Below, piece after piece: positions 21,801-32,029 of a stretch of DNA of 64,000 nucleotides. The DNA is taken from positions 152,363,889-152,427,888 of the forward strand of contig CM061231.1 in the NCBI GenBank assembly GCA_030844895.1. Direction: 5' to 3'. Position 1 is the stretch's first letter. The number at the start of each line of letters is the position of its first letter. Origin of the DNA: Ambrosia x helenae (taxonomy: Eukaryota > Streptophyta > Magnoliopsida > Asterales > Asteraceae). A model generated the notes under the pieces. That model was not told where the DNA came from, did no database searches, and saw only the letters and a list, made by a program, of their open reading frames with translations. The position numbers were made by a program, and so were the translations under genes.

Positions 21801-24800
21801 ATTCAAAGCCATCACAATACATGCACCTAGGGCTATGTAGCAAAACATTACGAAAGAAAAGAAATATCAAGTTGCATACTGCCAACCGGTGGCAGTTCGA
21901 CGAAGCCTTATCTTGGGAATCTTGGGGCGACCTTGGAGCTCACTTAGTTGTTTCATCTTCACCGGAATATCAATCGGCGCACTCTTCACCGGTTGATCCA
22001 CTTGGTAATCTTCGGTGAACAACAGATAGCCACAGTAAGTAGCTAGCTGGTGCATGGGAGTTGGAGGTACCTTGATCACAGGGGGATGATCAGCAAGTGA
22101 CAGCATCCCCTGCAAGGCTTCAACTTCAGCTTTGGAGATTCTTAATGGAGAAGCCATGGAAGAAGTTGGTAAAAGATAAAAAGTTAATGGAAAATGCTAA
22201 TCCATGGTTAACCTTTTATAGAAAAAACAAGAAGGGCCATTAATTGCCATTAATGGTTAATACTCAAGTGCGGATGTCAACAGTCACATCAGTCAGCTGC
22301 AGCGCCGCCAAAAAACTGACAGATGACATCAGCAAGACAAGTGGCACCACATTTTTCCAAGGCTGACGTCATCTAATCATCATGGCATTTCAACAGTTAC
22401 ACTCCACACAAAGAATTAATTATTTAAACTTGACATAACGAGGCATAAGAAAACATCCATGTGTTCAAGTACAAAAAACAAACACAAAGCAAAGGAGTTT
22501 GACACATTACAATGAAAGCTAATTATAGTCTATCAAATCTATGTAAGCGTCATCGTCTGCCTCCTCGTTCTGCGCACCAGACCCAGCAGCAGCATTGGAC
22601 GATTCACATCCTCCTTGTGCAGCGGCTTTACGCATCTCTTCCTCTTTACGCTCTTTCTCTTCGAGCTCTGCACCAAGACGATCAGATTCTTCAAAATATC
22701 CACGCAGCTGACCTATTGGATCATCCGACTTCAAGCAATGATCAACCACGTCAAAGACATCAAAGGTGAGAGCCTCAAACTCCTGCTGCGCAGCAATGGC
22801 TTCCTCTTCATAAGGTTTGCCAAAGTGCTCTCCGTCTTCAAGAGCCAAACCCGCCGCATGATGATGATAGCCCTCAACAAACCCCTCCTGCTGGCCACTC
22901 CGCATAGAAGACGCACCGATCTTCGCAACAGCATCGCCAAACTTCGGCTCGTTCCATATGCGTTTAAAAACCTATGGACCAAACAGAGACAAAAATAAAG
23001 CACTAAACAAATATTGCAACACATATACTAACAATAAAGGTCAAAGGAATTCAAACCCCTTGAAGACCGTGTTGCATCATCCAGGTCAAACGCTCCCGGG
23101 CAGCATGCGAAGTTTGCACAGCAGTTCGGAGCTCGTTTTGCGTTTGTTGAAGGCTCACTTCTAGCTGCACACGCGAGGAATCCAATAAAGCATTCGTTTC
23201 ACCAAGTTGTGCTTTTTCCTCCTCAAGGCTCTTCACCTGCGATTCTAGTCCGGAAACTTGCGTAGTGGCAGACACTAGGCTCTCATGTTGCTCTTTCAGC
23301 TTGAGGATAGTTTCAGACAATTCAGACTGCTTAGCATCCAGCAGTTTTTGTTTCTCCTCTGCTTCGCGAACAACGCGGGCAACTTCATTCTTCAACTTCT
23401 CGTTGGCTTTCCGGCCACGTTCCAACTCTAAATTGGTACGCTCACAGGAATCTTTCCACCCCTTGGCAGCGTCAGCTTTCTCCTTCTTCATTCTCTGAAT
23501 CTCACCCTCAGCAGATCGAAGTTGATCCCGCAATTGCTCAACTTCAGAATGGGCACCTGCACGGAATTTTTGGAATTCTTCCTCCCGTTCCCTTTGCGCC
23601 TCTTCAGTACTCCTGAGAGCCTGCCAAGAACGTTGGAATTCCTCTTCTCGTCGCAGCATTGACCCGAAGTTACTGAGGCTCAAGGCAAGATTCAGGCTCA
23701 TGTCGGAAAACAATGAGCGACGGTCAATACTGTCTTGATAATCACGCTCACTAGGCGGAACAGCATAGGAGATAAACTCCTCGGCAAGCAAAGGATTGGT
23801 AAAGCGGGTCGTTTGCCTTATATCCCAACGGGGCTGATAAGGCCTGTTTGGATCAAAATCACGAGGAGCAACCCTCGTTCCGCTTCCACTTGATTTCCCA
23901 GATCCACGAACAGTTTTGGTGATATCTCCCTTAGGAGTTGAAGAGGTCCGCATGCTTTCCGCGGAGACCTTATCCGCAGGGACGTCCATGGGTACTGATT
24001 TATCCGCCTTAGAAGAATCTGGCTGACTACCCTTTTCTCCTTGAGCAATACCCGTTGCCATGATTGTTGTATCCACATCAACAGGGGACAACTCAACCAA
24101 AGGGTTCTTACCAGGATCTTCACTTCCCTTCGGGGACATCACAATCCCTTCTACTTGAGAAGATCCTCGAGTTTCCAACTCAGATGGACTTGGGCCCTGC
24201 ACATCCTCAGGGATAAGCTCACTTACCTTTTCTACGATTGGAATGGGCTTCTTCAATGCCCCCTGTGGCGCGGCACTTTTACCTACGAACACAAAAGATG
24301 AAAGGGATGATTTCATGTCCCATATACAGAACTTAAGCATAAACTCTATAACAGACACTTACCAGAGGTCTGTTTGATAGATTTGATCAACAAGGGTTTC
24401 CGTTTAGGCGGAGGCTTCACCATTATCTTCGGGCCAGCAGGTTTGACATTTGTCCCTGTATTAGGGGCTAACTCCTCTACCACGGTGGACGAAGTTGCTT
24501 TAGTGACATCTGCAGGCGGTCTTGAAATTTGAACTTGCGTCTGAGCAAGATCTTCAATGCGTTTCTGATATAGCTCATCAGAAACTTCAACAGAGTTATC
24601 AACGGGTGTAGGACCACGTGTGCGCTGACGCTTAACATCATCATCTGACTCTGTGGCTTCGTCATCCTCTCTAACAACGGTAGAGCTGGAGGCCACCTTC
24701 TTCCCTTTACGAGAGTCTTTCCGCTGACGCTTCGGACCCGCACCTAAGGAAAGACATAAAATAAGGTTCCAACTTAATACATTCTCGGATAACATATGAC

Positions 24801-27800
24801 ATCATATACCTGAACACGATATCTTTTTACGACCTGTGGAAGTTTCAACCGGCCCACTTCCGGTCTTCTTGACTGGGCATATCCCTGCGCCTGTAACAAA
24901 GGGCACGCGGGTCAGAGTTTGCAATGCGTGGAAACACGACGCACCCTTTTTCGGCGCAGGAATCTCCCACAATACAAGTCAAGACATATTATATGGAATA
25001 TTGAGAGGCAGTATAGGATGTAACCTGTGCGCGTATAGTGTTGAGGAGCATCCTTAAGCTGTGGCATCAAAAAATTCCGCGCCAGCCGCTCAATCACTGT
25101 AGGAGTTCCTTGGGGCAAAGCAACATACTTCAGTTTCGCAGAACCCCGGGCATCGAACAGATCGAACTTTGTCATTCCTACGAGGACATAGACATAAAAT
25201 ATAAAAACAAGAATGAAAGACAGAGGCAATGGAGAAGAAATTCACGTGTACTTACTAGCATCAACAGCAGTGGGCTCTTGCCCCTCCGGGTTACCTAAAC
25301 GGCTGAGCCCTAGCATCACAAGTACGCCCTCTGGGCACTTCTCCATAGACAGCGGAGTGGAATGGGCACACAGAGTGTCATACCACGGTCGGCTGTCAAA
25401 ATCCTTCATAGGTGGGAACTCCGCAATCTTTTCCTTCACACCAATGCTCATCCATTGCATGGCCGCAGGGATCACCCCTCGGTGGATATAGAAAAACTTT
25501 TCTTTCCAATCGTACATTGATTTGGGGCTCTCTGAGACGATCTGTGTCCGATTTCTACGAGGAGCTACACTATACCACCCGTGTCCACCACGGGCCTCCT
25601 CAAGAACGTAAAACACGTTTAACATATCAAAAGACGGCTCTAGGTCGAGCGACCGACAGGTCGCTTCAAAATGCACAAGTCTGGACAACCCAAACGGAGT
25701 CATTTGAGTTGGGTGAACCCCATATTTCATAAGGGTACTCACCAAAAACTTCGTCGTGGGAAGACGAAAACAACACCGGGAAAAGAACGCTTCATACAAA
25801 GTAATCTTACCAGGGGGAGCGTCCAACGCTGTCTTACCAGCAGCAGGAAGTTCAGGCTCCCACTCAGCCTCAATTCCATACTAATCAAGGAATGAGGAGA
25901 AAGAAGAGGCATCCCACTTGACAACGGTTGTGGATATGCCCTTCTCAGTTTTTTCAGTCATCTTGGTCACATCAGCAGTACCAGATGCTTCTTGAGACAT
26001 TCTTGATGATTAAGAAGAGATAACGGCTAATCAGAAAAATAAAGAGAAAAAGGATAGTTGGGAGATTTGCAATGAAAAGTGTGAGAATGGTGTGGTTTGA
26101 AATATTTTGAAATCCTTTTATAGGGTGGGCTATAACTGCCACTGACGTCAGCATGGGAAAGAGGAAACGTTTTCCCAAACGACACGTGTCTATGCACAGC
26201 TATTTTGACTGCACACGCGCGCATCACGCGCCAAGCCACGCGCTTGACACAGCTGTCCACAATAACCGATGGGACGCTCACTGACACACGTATAGCTTGT
26301 GCCAGACGCTAACCACCATCCTTTACTCATTACTCAACAGCTGTCCTACGCTGTAGAGCCACGTAAGCACAACGCGGAGACTCAACGTCAAATCTAAGTA
26401 CCGTTCTCCGCTCTCCGCATGCCAAGTGCTCCGTTCTCCGCATAACAAACAATCCGTGTCTCGTACAACCAACGCTCTGATTCTCCATTAATTGGCAACA
26501 ACGGACCACTGTTTACCAGGATTTCACAACCAAGGAAAGATAAGCTATCATCCAGGGGCTTTAACTATTCAAGTCCACCATCCACCCCCTTCCCTCATAC
26601 ACTCGAGAAAAGGGTACACGCTGGACTGGGGGGACTTGATGGGATTGGGTGCTCACAAATGCGCAGAGCATACCCAAACCCGGAATTCAGCCCGCGGAAG
26701 ATCTTCATGCGCATGGAAGAGGTCAATCCGTATATCAAAGCATTAACCACCTTCCTATCATCACGGAGTGATATCAGCGAAGCAGCAACGACTCTCCTAC
26801 AATCGTGGAGAGATACTCGCGCGCGTAAGCGGTAAAGGCGGTAATCGTTCCATGATCCCTTATTATAAGCTATATCTTAACTACTTTACTAATATAATCC
26901 TTGGGTAGTGGAGACAACCCTAATCGGGCCTGGCCCATTATGATTAGGGTTCTGGGTAATGGTGGCATACGTCCACCTCTATATAAGGGGTCACCTCCTT
27001 AATAGAGAAGACACTTTTGGCTAACCCTGAGAGCTATCACACTTGATAGTATCCCCATTCACCCCCGTTTTTGTTATAAACTACTACCTCGTGTAGTTGT
27101 CTCCCTACCTACTTGATCTTATTTGCAGGTTACCTCAATCCAGGAAGTGCTAGTGAAGGATCAATTCTGTGGTTGCATCTAGGCTATCATCCTTACAAGG
27201 AGGTTAGGCTATTTGTTTCTTCAGTGTCATTGTTGATATTATAAATGCAAAATTATAAATAGATAGATAGGGCTATATAGTGTGAGTTAGGTATACAATC
27301 GACACGGTGCTTGTTTGATTGTAAAAGTAAATTCGGTGATTTGTCGCAATTAAATTGAGAGAACTAGAAACATGCACACAACAAATAACTAGATTGGTAA
27401 ACATGCAAACTTTCGGATTCTTGTTTGATCATGCAATTGTAAGACTCTTAACATGTACCAACGGGATGTAGGTGACTACAAGAACATGGCATGTCTCAGG
27501 ACTCAGTTCTAGATTAGCCTTAGGCACGACCCATGCAAAACTATATCGGTGACGTTATTGTTGCTGTGATCAAAGACGCAATTCCAAACATGCCTCTAGA
27601 AAGATCAGAAGTGGTCAGAGCTGTAATTGTCCATACTTGTAAAGAACTTAAACGTGACACCGAATGCCCTTTTCCTCAACTGCATTAACCGGTTGCAATT
27701 GACATGTTCATGTGATCCACTAACGTCCGTCTTTCAGTTAAAATTTCAATCAAGCATGCAGAAACTGTTTTACTACATTCATATGCAAATTACTGACATC

Positions 27801-30800
27801 ATTGAAATGTCTAAGCAATTGAAAACGTAGTAAAGTTATTAAAAACATAATCATCATCATCATCGTACTCAATTAATCTCACCAATAGCAAAGCTAAGAT
27901 AGGGTATGAGGAGAGTAACTGGATAAGATGTAGACAACCTTACCTCTGCCCCGTATGAATAGAGAGACTGCTTCTAGTTAGACCCCCGGGTCGATAGTAG
28001 TTTTGCATCAAGCCTTGGACATAAGGCACATAACACTTAGCAATCAGGACAAGCCTTATTGGTACACGTACCCCTGTGTTTTTTTTTTTTTTTTTTTTTT
28101 GCTATTAGCGCTACCACATGATGCATGATTAACCGTGCGATGTTTTTAACGTTATTTTCACGGAATTAGTAAAATAACGTTAAAATTAGTGCAATTTTGC
28201 TTTTGCCCTTGAGGGCCCACACATATATACATTATATGCACACACCGTAAGCGGGACTGAGTAAAGTTATTACAAACGATAAAACCAAATCCTACTCCGG
28301 TCTTGATCACGGGAAAAGAACTACTCCACCATGAGTACGAAAGGAACTATTGTTTCTACTCTATGAATCCTTGTATATAAGCTTTTAGGAACAAATTAAA
28401 AGAAAAAGTTTATTTTAATCGTGTCTCTTGATTTTCGTGTCAAACAGCTTTGATTCCAGTCTTCTGAGTGTGTCAGCCGGCAGCCAAGAGCGGCTGTCCT
28501 CCGTTTCTATGCATAGCAGCAAGGCTGCTTTGTTTTCCTTGAACTTTGCACCAGCAGCAGACAGCAGTGGCTGCTGGATTCCTCCCTTAGCTTCATAACT
28601 GATAACTGTTTCCTAGAACTTGTGCGAACTGTCCTTCAGAAATCGATGCATTCTCCTTACCTTTGCTTTCTTTTCATCCTTGTAGGCCTAGTCCAATTTA
28701 ATTCCAGCCCCAAATCCATCACTGATTTAGCCCATCTTTTTGTTTGCTAGTATACCCAAATGATCTTTTAATTGAACCCCGCTTCCTTAAGTAGCTATCA
28801 GATATTTTATTATTTTTTGTAGCCCCCCCACAGTTACTTGCAAGTAATGTTTATAATCAAATTGTGGATAATGTATGCAGCATGTAAATAAAACGTATCG
28901 ATCACATATTAGTAATAAAATACAAGTAATGTTTTAGGCATTCATGTGTAGGTTTTACTAAATTTGTTGTTATCTTGATACAAAATGCAGGAAAATTTGT
29001 AGTTTGAATATAATGCTTCTTATGCTGTTCATAATGTTATGATATCAAGAAGCTATTTTATATTGCTAATAACATCTATTTTTGCAGAAATACTGGATTT
29101 CTGTGATTTTCTTTCTCCAACTGCTGAAGAACTAGTGTCACGCAACACAGCAGTTGAAAGTGTTTCTGACGTTATAAAGTATATCTGGCCTAACTGCAAG
29201 GTACTGTTTTTTAGTTATTATAAAATGAGAATAAATGTTAGAAATATGCATGGTTTGATAACTTACATGTGCTTTTCAGGTAGAAGTTTTTGGTTCTTTC
29301 AAGACAGGTTTATTCCTGCCAACCAGCGATGTTGATGTAAGACCATGTTAATTATTGGAACAGAATTATTGCTATACTGTAACTGACTAACTGTTACATT
29401 ATTTTGTTGTTCTTAGAACTAAAGCTGTTTAAAAAAACCATTTCTTGTTTTAAATTTTTATGATATTTTATGAAGTCATATTTAAATGTTATGAGCATAT
29501 TAGAACTTATGGGTGCTTGCTGATTTTTAGATGGTGATATTAGGATCACATATTCACACTCCTCAGAGCGGTTTACGTGCTCTCTCTAAGGCTTTATCAC
29601 AAAGAGGTGTTGGAATAAAGATTCAGGTAACTTTAAGATGTGGTGAATACATCATGCCATCACCACCTTCAATAAATCTGTATAACTTATATGTACACAT
29701 TGTGAAATATATCAGGTGCTTAGCAAGGCTCGTGTGCCAATCATAAAGTTCGTGGAGAAAAGAAGTGGTATCTCTTTTGATATTAGGTTAGGCATCCTCA
29801 AAATTCTTTTTTTGGTTACTTTGTTAACGTTGTGGTATTATCAGTTGTTCCTCAATGGCTCAATGTTTGTATTCTGTTCAACAGTTTAGATATGGATAAT
29901 GGACCAAAAGCTGCTGAATATATACAGGTTCCATTTCAAATATTTAAAGATTCTATAAAATAAGGACTTTTACTATGGGTATGTCAACTTCGTACACATT
30001 TCTCTCCAGGATGCCCTCTCTAAGTGGCCCCCTTTAAAACCGTTATGTTTGATCTTGAAAGTTTTCCTGAAACAACGACAGTTAAATGAGGTGTGTGATA
30101 TTTTTTTGGTTTATTTCATTTTTGCAGTGTCCATTTTTGAATTTAGTATTAATCTTCTATTACCAGTGCAGGTGTATTCAGGTGGGATTGGGTCCTATGC
30201 GCTCCTAGCTATGTTAATAGCAATGTTGCGGGTACATATTATGAAGCACTTACCACATGATTACCTGTTTTTTTCATTTTTTTTAATCATGGGTTTCATG
30301 TCCTTGACTCTTTAAGGCATTTTTACTGTATTTTTTTTTTCTTTTTTTATTTTGGTTTCTGATGGATCTCTTGCTTTTATGCTCTACTTTATTGTACAGA
30401 ATTCACACTACAAACGTTCTTCCCCACAATATAATCTTGGGGTTCTGCTTGTATGGCCTCTTTTTTCTCCGTCTGAAGTTGTATATGTTGTGTGCTTTCA
30501 AAACCATGTTTATTTTGTGTTTCTTTTAATTATGTTCTACTTTTGGAAACAGGTAACTTTCTTTGATATGTATGGCAGCAAGTTAAATACTTCTGATGTT
30601 GGTATATCTTGCAATGAAGGGGGCACGTTTTTCTCCAAGAGAAGTAAAGGGTAAGAAATTTATCTCATTCATATGATTTCCTTTTCTAAAATGTCCGTTG
30701 CCATTCTCCTCTTTACTATGTTTTTCAAGAAACGTTTAGGATCTGTAACAAGAAGGGGGTTCTATGTGGATGTACTTATTAATCAATAATTTTTTATTTT

Positions 30801-32029
30801 TTTGAACTTTTAGGTTCCTAATCCCGGGCAAGAGGTTACTGATTTCCATCCAGGATCCACAGGTAATTTATCCATCTTTAGGCTTTTGCTTGTGTAAGCA
30901 ACTTTTTTGAAGCTATGATTATTCAAATCGAAGCTATTTAGCTTTCAAGTTGGTTGCTAGCTTTACCTCTTTTGAAGTTATAATTGCTTAGGTTTTCTTT
31001 ATTTGATTACAGGCCCCAGAGAAAGATATAGGGAAAAATTCCTACAAGTATATCAAGGTTAGTTGGTATTTTAACTTCGGTATTTTAACCAGTTGAAATT
31101 TGTCTTGTATTCCAATGTTTTACATCCTCGTAAATTGATTTATTTGATTATATTGTTCTTTTACTGGTATTACATTTGTACTCATATATAATGCGTTACA
31201 TATTTGTACAATTAAATTAAAAAAGAATGAAAAAAGGTATTGCCCCACCAACCTAACTTCCTGACCCGTCTTGACTTTTTAAAAAAAAAAAATCTTGTTT
31301 GAACCCTAATCTGTATTTGGCCCATTATCCATCACACTCGCTCTGCCCATTTTGCAACCTCTTAAGATCATCTCCAATGTATGCATCAACATTAAGATGG
31401 TGCAAACCATCTCCAATCAAGACATCAAAATGGTGTAATTTTTTTACAGCATGTTTGTTTTTATGACTTTTTATGGCAATCTACCCTTGACATTGGTGAT
31501 TGGTTATAATGTATAATTTTAACATGATACAAAGTTGAATGCTAGTGTATGATGACTAGTGCACCTTTTGCTTGTATGACTGCTGCAGATTAAATCCTCA
31601 TTTAGAACGGCATACTCAATTCTGACAAACACACAACTTATTATGAGCCTGGGACCCGACAGGAGTATCCTTGGTACCATTATAGGACCTGATAAGGTAT
31701 TGTTGGAACGAAAAGGAGGTTTAAATGGTGATATGACATTTACCAAGCTGCTTCCTGGAGCGGGTGAGCTATGTCTTGATAATTTCAGTCAACACGAGGG
31801 ACTTTTTGGTAAACGGCATCTTGATGGTGATGAAGAACCGTTGCCAAATGCGGGTGACAAAGAACCATTGCCACCACGTGGGAAGGATATTGTTGTTAGT
31901 GATGATGGTGTTGCTGAAAAGTCTGGAAAAAAGTCAAAGAAAGTGGTGAAGGTGAAGAAGGTGGTCAAAGTCAAAAAGATCAAGAAGGTGAAGGTGAGAA
32001 CGGCAACAGATGCGGATGCCGAGAGTTGA
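15852..32029 (+). CDS. TRF4/5-like non-canonical poly(A) polymerase (nucleotidyltransferase), 13 exons
   Basis: Exons: 15852-16164, 29088-29200, 29280-29336, 29531-29626, 29716-29786, 29885-29927, 30010-30090, 30172-30231, 30400-30450, 30553-30650, 30814-30862, 31013-31057, 31589-32029; all phases agree. The family adds short A tails to aberrant nuclear RNAs for exosome decay. Exon 1 gives a divergent leader and the conserved WFRAGCRFKSPMLQLHK; exon 2 resumes EILDFCDFLSPTAEE. The Pol beta-type catalytic site is VEVFGSFKTGLFLPTSDVD followed by MVI, with GS and the Asp pair present. The central domain includes VYSGGIGSYALLAMLIAMLR and the PAP-associated region NLGVLL / FFDMYGSKLNTSDVGIS. The tail is a Lys/Val-rich basic repeat, likely nuclear. 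Intron 1 holds a complete 10,982-bp retrotransposon. Coding exons look intact, so the gene may still work if the intron is spliced. Confidence 0.92.
16242..16828 (+). repeat. Left LTR of the Tat element
   Basis: Begins TGATGGGATT and ends TTTCTTCA. A TATA box (CTATATAAGG) lies at 16583-16592. It is followed directly by TTGGCGCC, the likely primer-binding site. Confidence 0.95.
16583..16592 (+). promoter_or_regulatory. TATA box in left LTR
   Basis: TCTATATAAG in the middle of the LTR, the expected place for the U3 promoter driving the genomic RNA. The copy in the right LTR (about 26978-26987) could drive transcripts into the downstream host exons. Confidence 0.75.
16829..16845 (+). other. Primer-binding site
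   Basis: TTGGCGCCATCCCTTAC directly follows the LTR. TGGCGCC begins many plant Ty3/gypsy primer sites (tRNA-Asp type TGGCGCCGTTGCC), but only about seven bases agree, so the primer tRNA is unsure. Confidence 0.6.
16874..21550 (+). CDS. Gag-pol polyprotein of the Tat element, integrase truncated
   Basis: I take the start at 16874 (MDSGTEQRADPINVDDG), 45 bp after the LTR, because an open frame from 16718 begins inside the LTR. The product is 1558 residues. Gag lies around 200-400 (ARVWYESLPVGSLVDFDD). Protease has LDNGSSTDIMY at about 600. Reverse transcriptase has YVDDLVIKS at about 953. The normal RNase H follows (LYLSVTDKAIGAVL), then a second RNase H with ELYTDGACNDDGAGAG near 1247 and NNEAEYEALLAGL, a trait of the Tat group. 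The integrase zinc site is present (H at about 1465, CKSC near 1503), but after PKNNLIPI the frame runs 34 residues into unrelated text and stops. The DDE core is absent. The other pol domains are unbroken. Confidence 0.93.
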   Translation: MDSGTEQRADPINVDDGVQANQDTVAPTTVTKNVNQRQATTTFPMFAPRKSAAATQKKAAEEPVEDLEEWLAQENAKTIAEYQKRLIAKARLEARKTLNFDAEEDSHNDEQPAFRHIAKPRQAVRGGERGKITHVQDHVNLTGEPDGYESENEINSDRAERPRNKSVASNQPHPDDDLHKPYRPKTFAERSKFCARIALAPMPVECKLPNTIGKYDGLRDPDDHLHAFDCAGSSKPWPVQAWCHLFVQTLTGAARVWYESLPVGSLVDFDDLIKKFKNHFSHLRKHKKDKAQILLCSRKDNESLEDYIIRYNKEALQLGCGEELTRAAFIHGVRHDDLMRCLTGKDGVPDAWDELIEAAKTYASSERSFTRSKNFHHNNNQGMSMYDKGKGKQSVWSRISGSADEGKYSSGQDARQLLNNKHSRDSKPPSKKNYDWTPLSKTPSEVLRTEQVQFPKPRELSQDRKNVDTSKYCEYHEDYGHLTDNCYSLKMEIEKAIKSGQLSHLVKNVRKKSRDSQGDADASNKKIKNLNTHYAQRSGRHNCYMTHQRGQKKRSYSTTQDDSWKEAPVVMPRVKGGASATTPLIITGIIGHYRTRYMFLDNGSSTDIMYRQCFDQLDAEDKEKLVPTTEPISGFIHEVIIPLGILTLPVTWTDGQLSRTETCDFMVLPVTSSHDVLIGREGLAKFNSNASTPHQMVGFPTRGGVAFIRGNKNYHVTETCKPPKIMKPADRTDPEKWVINPKFPDQTVVIGPVISDTIRTHLKQMLIKNMDVFAFQPADMVGVPRHIAEHRLNVYRSVEPVVQKKRSMGPEKTKAMNEQVEELLAAGILRKTRYQTWVANPVMVGKSNGGWRMCVDYKDLNKACPKDCYPLPEIDLKVDSLAPFRFKCFLDAYKGYHQIQMAKEDEDKTSFRTDTGTYCYTKMPFGLKNAGATYQRLMDNAFNKQIGVNLEVYVDDLVIKSTEEDQMLLDIQKTFDQLRAVRMKLNPSKCSFGMEEGKFLGVIVTKDGFRANPDKVQAIERMSSPSSIKEVQTLMGRLVALNRFLSNYASKSFPFVNTLKSCLKKSNFKWTNEAEAAFQEMKTCLSHLPVLTAPLPKEPLTLYLSVTDKAIGAVLMVDRKGVQTPVYYVSRTLLDPETRYSMMEKLVLALVHASRRLRRYFQGHPIIVLTDFRINDILRKPELSGRLAKWAIELGEHTIEYKSRTSFKGQILADFAAEVPAESVTECQQAHITTPNPESAEKWELYTDGACNDDGAGAGLRLVTPEGKDFTYAIRLDFPTTNNEAEYEALLAGLRIAKKMGVQHLDAHVDSQLVANHIDGSYEAREASMILYLEQAKALMRDFAYCKIHHIKRSQNKPADALSKLASTAFDHLAKDVRVEVLASPSVSQKQVNVTQIGATSWITPIRAYLTNGTLPDNKAEARKLQNRALHYQVIDGILYRRSYLGPLLRCVDSVEATYLIKDIHEGSCGLHAGPRMVVAKLMNAGYYWPGMHRDAEMELRKCKSCQRHAPGTLRPKNNLIPITRHPAQKSLANWHQIGKGRTKFKKCWGRGLMPWSA
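21445..21609 (+). pseudogene. Orphan integrase C-terminal segment, shifted frame
   Basis: In a frame different from gag-pol, the text KLAPNWEGPYKIQEVLGKGA then LDGTPIPRTWNAAQLRKCYL and a stop is the usual C-terminus of plant Ty3/gypsy integrase. It abuts the zinc-finger part directly. A deletion has removed the catalytic core (roughly 270 residues in relatives) and changed the frame. Confidence 0.85.
21867..22157 (-). CDS. Small antisense ORF in Tat element 3' region
   Basis: A 96-residue minus-strand frame, MASPLRISKAEVEALQGM to RRTATGWQYAT, with a good TATA box 55-65 bp upstream (22212-22222). No known domain is recognised. Extra ORFs, often antisense, between pol and the 3' LTR are known in Tat/Retand elements. 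Opposite the pol strand it must be read from its own promoter. It appears intact. It might be one exon of a longer gene. Confidence 0.6.
   Translation of the reverse strand: MASPLRISKAEVEALQGMLSLADHPPVIKVPPTPMHQLATYCGYLLFTEDYQVDQPVKSAPIDIPVKMKQLSELQGRPKIPKIRLRRTATGWQYAT
22212..22222 (-). promoter_or_regulatory. TATA box for the small antisense ORF
   Basis: Minus strand reads TTCTATAAAAGGT. The same CTATAAAAGG core stands upstream of the larger antisense gene at 26115-26126. Confidence 0.6.
22519..26000 (-). pseudogene. Six-exon antisense gene (putative gypsy-type transposon domain) with a premature stop
   Basis: Minus-strand exons: 26000-25256, 25177-25025, 24890-24810, 24743-24363, 24282-23057, 22971-22519. 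They sum to 3039 bp, an exact multiple of three, and every junction has GT and AG. The first exons (VHPTQMTPFGLSRLVHFEA, FYVLEEARGGHGWYSV, DWKEKFFYIH) resemble the plant domain listed as putative gypsy-type transposon (PF04195). The middle is Lys/Arg/Ser-rich and the fifth exon is a long coiled coil. The end is acidic (EEADDDAYIDLIDYN). Codon 40 is TAG (25883-25881), so this copy is broken near its start unless read through or re-initiated. Function in the family is unknown. Because the introns are readable only on the antisense RNA, they survive retrotransposition of the sense RNA. Confidence 0.8.
26115..26126 (-). promoter_or_regulatory. TATA box for the spliced antisense gene
   Basis: Minus strand reads CCCTATAAAAGG about 115 bp before the start codon at 26000, an ordinary plant pol II spacing. 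Upstream to about 26500 is GC-richer text with repeated CACGCG and TCCGC motifs that could be promoter sites. Confidence 0.65.
26617..26636 (+). other. Polypurine tract of the Tat element
   Basis: GGACTGGGGGGACT lies directly before the right LTR and would prime plus-strand DNA. Confidence 0.75.
26637..27223 (+). repeat. Right LTR of the Tat element
   Basis: Same length and, as far as I can read, same sequence as the left LTR throughout. Followed by the TSD copy GTGTC. Confidence 0.95.
27229..27844 (+). other. Remainder of host intron 1 after the insertion
   Basis: Resumes the intron interrupted at 16241. AT-rich, with no ORF or element I can name. Confidence 0.5.
27845..28075 (-). mobile_element. 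TS-like SINE in intron 1
   Basis: On the minus strand the text CCCGGGGGTCTAACTAGAAG, CAGTCTCTCTATTC and GGCAGAGGTAAGGTTGTCTA follows the conserved 3' half of the TS/RUDI-type SINE (GGGTCTTTCGGAAACAGCCTCTCTACC... in Solanaceae). It ends with a short GAT repeat (plus-strand ATC run at 27849-27865). The tRNA-like head is not obvious. Confidence 0.6.
28076..29087 (+). other. Rest of host intron 1
   Basis: A T run at about 28079-28100, then mixed sequence. A block near 28490-28640 with GCAGCAAGGCTGCT-like motifs has higher GC and might be a decayed LTR, but I cannot show ends. The 3' acceptor TTTTTGCAG is at 29087. Confidence 0.4.

Larger units (their letters stand above)
16242..27223 (+). mobile_element. 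Tat-lineage Ty3/gypsy LTR retrotransposon, full length, TSD GTGTC
   Basis: LTRs at 16242-16828 and 26637-27223 are both 587 bp and appear identical on reading. GTGTC occurs directly outside each end (16237-16241, 27224-27228). A purine tract (ACTGGGGGGACT) precedes the right LTR. The order gag-protease-RT-RNase H-second RNase H-integrase marks the Tat group of plant Ty3/gypsy elements. The 3' half has two antisense genes. It is inserted in the sense direction in intron 1 of the nucleotidyltransferase gene. The integrase core is missing, so the copy cannot be autonomous. Confidence 0.95.
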
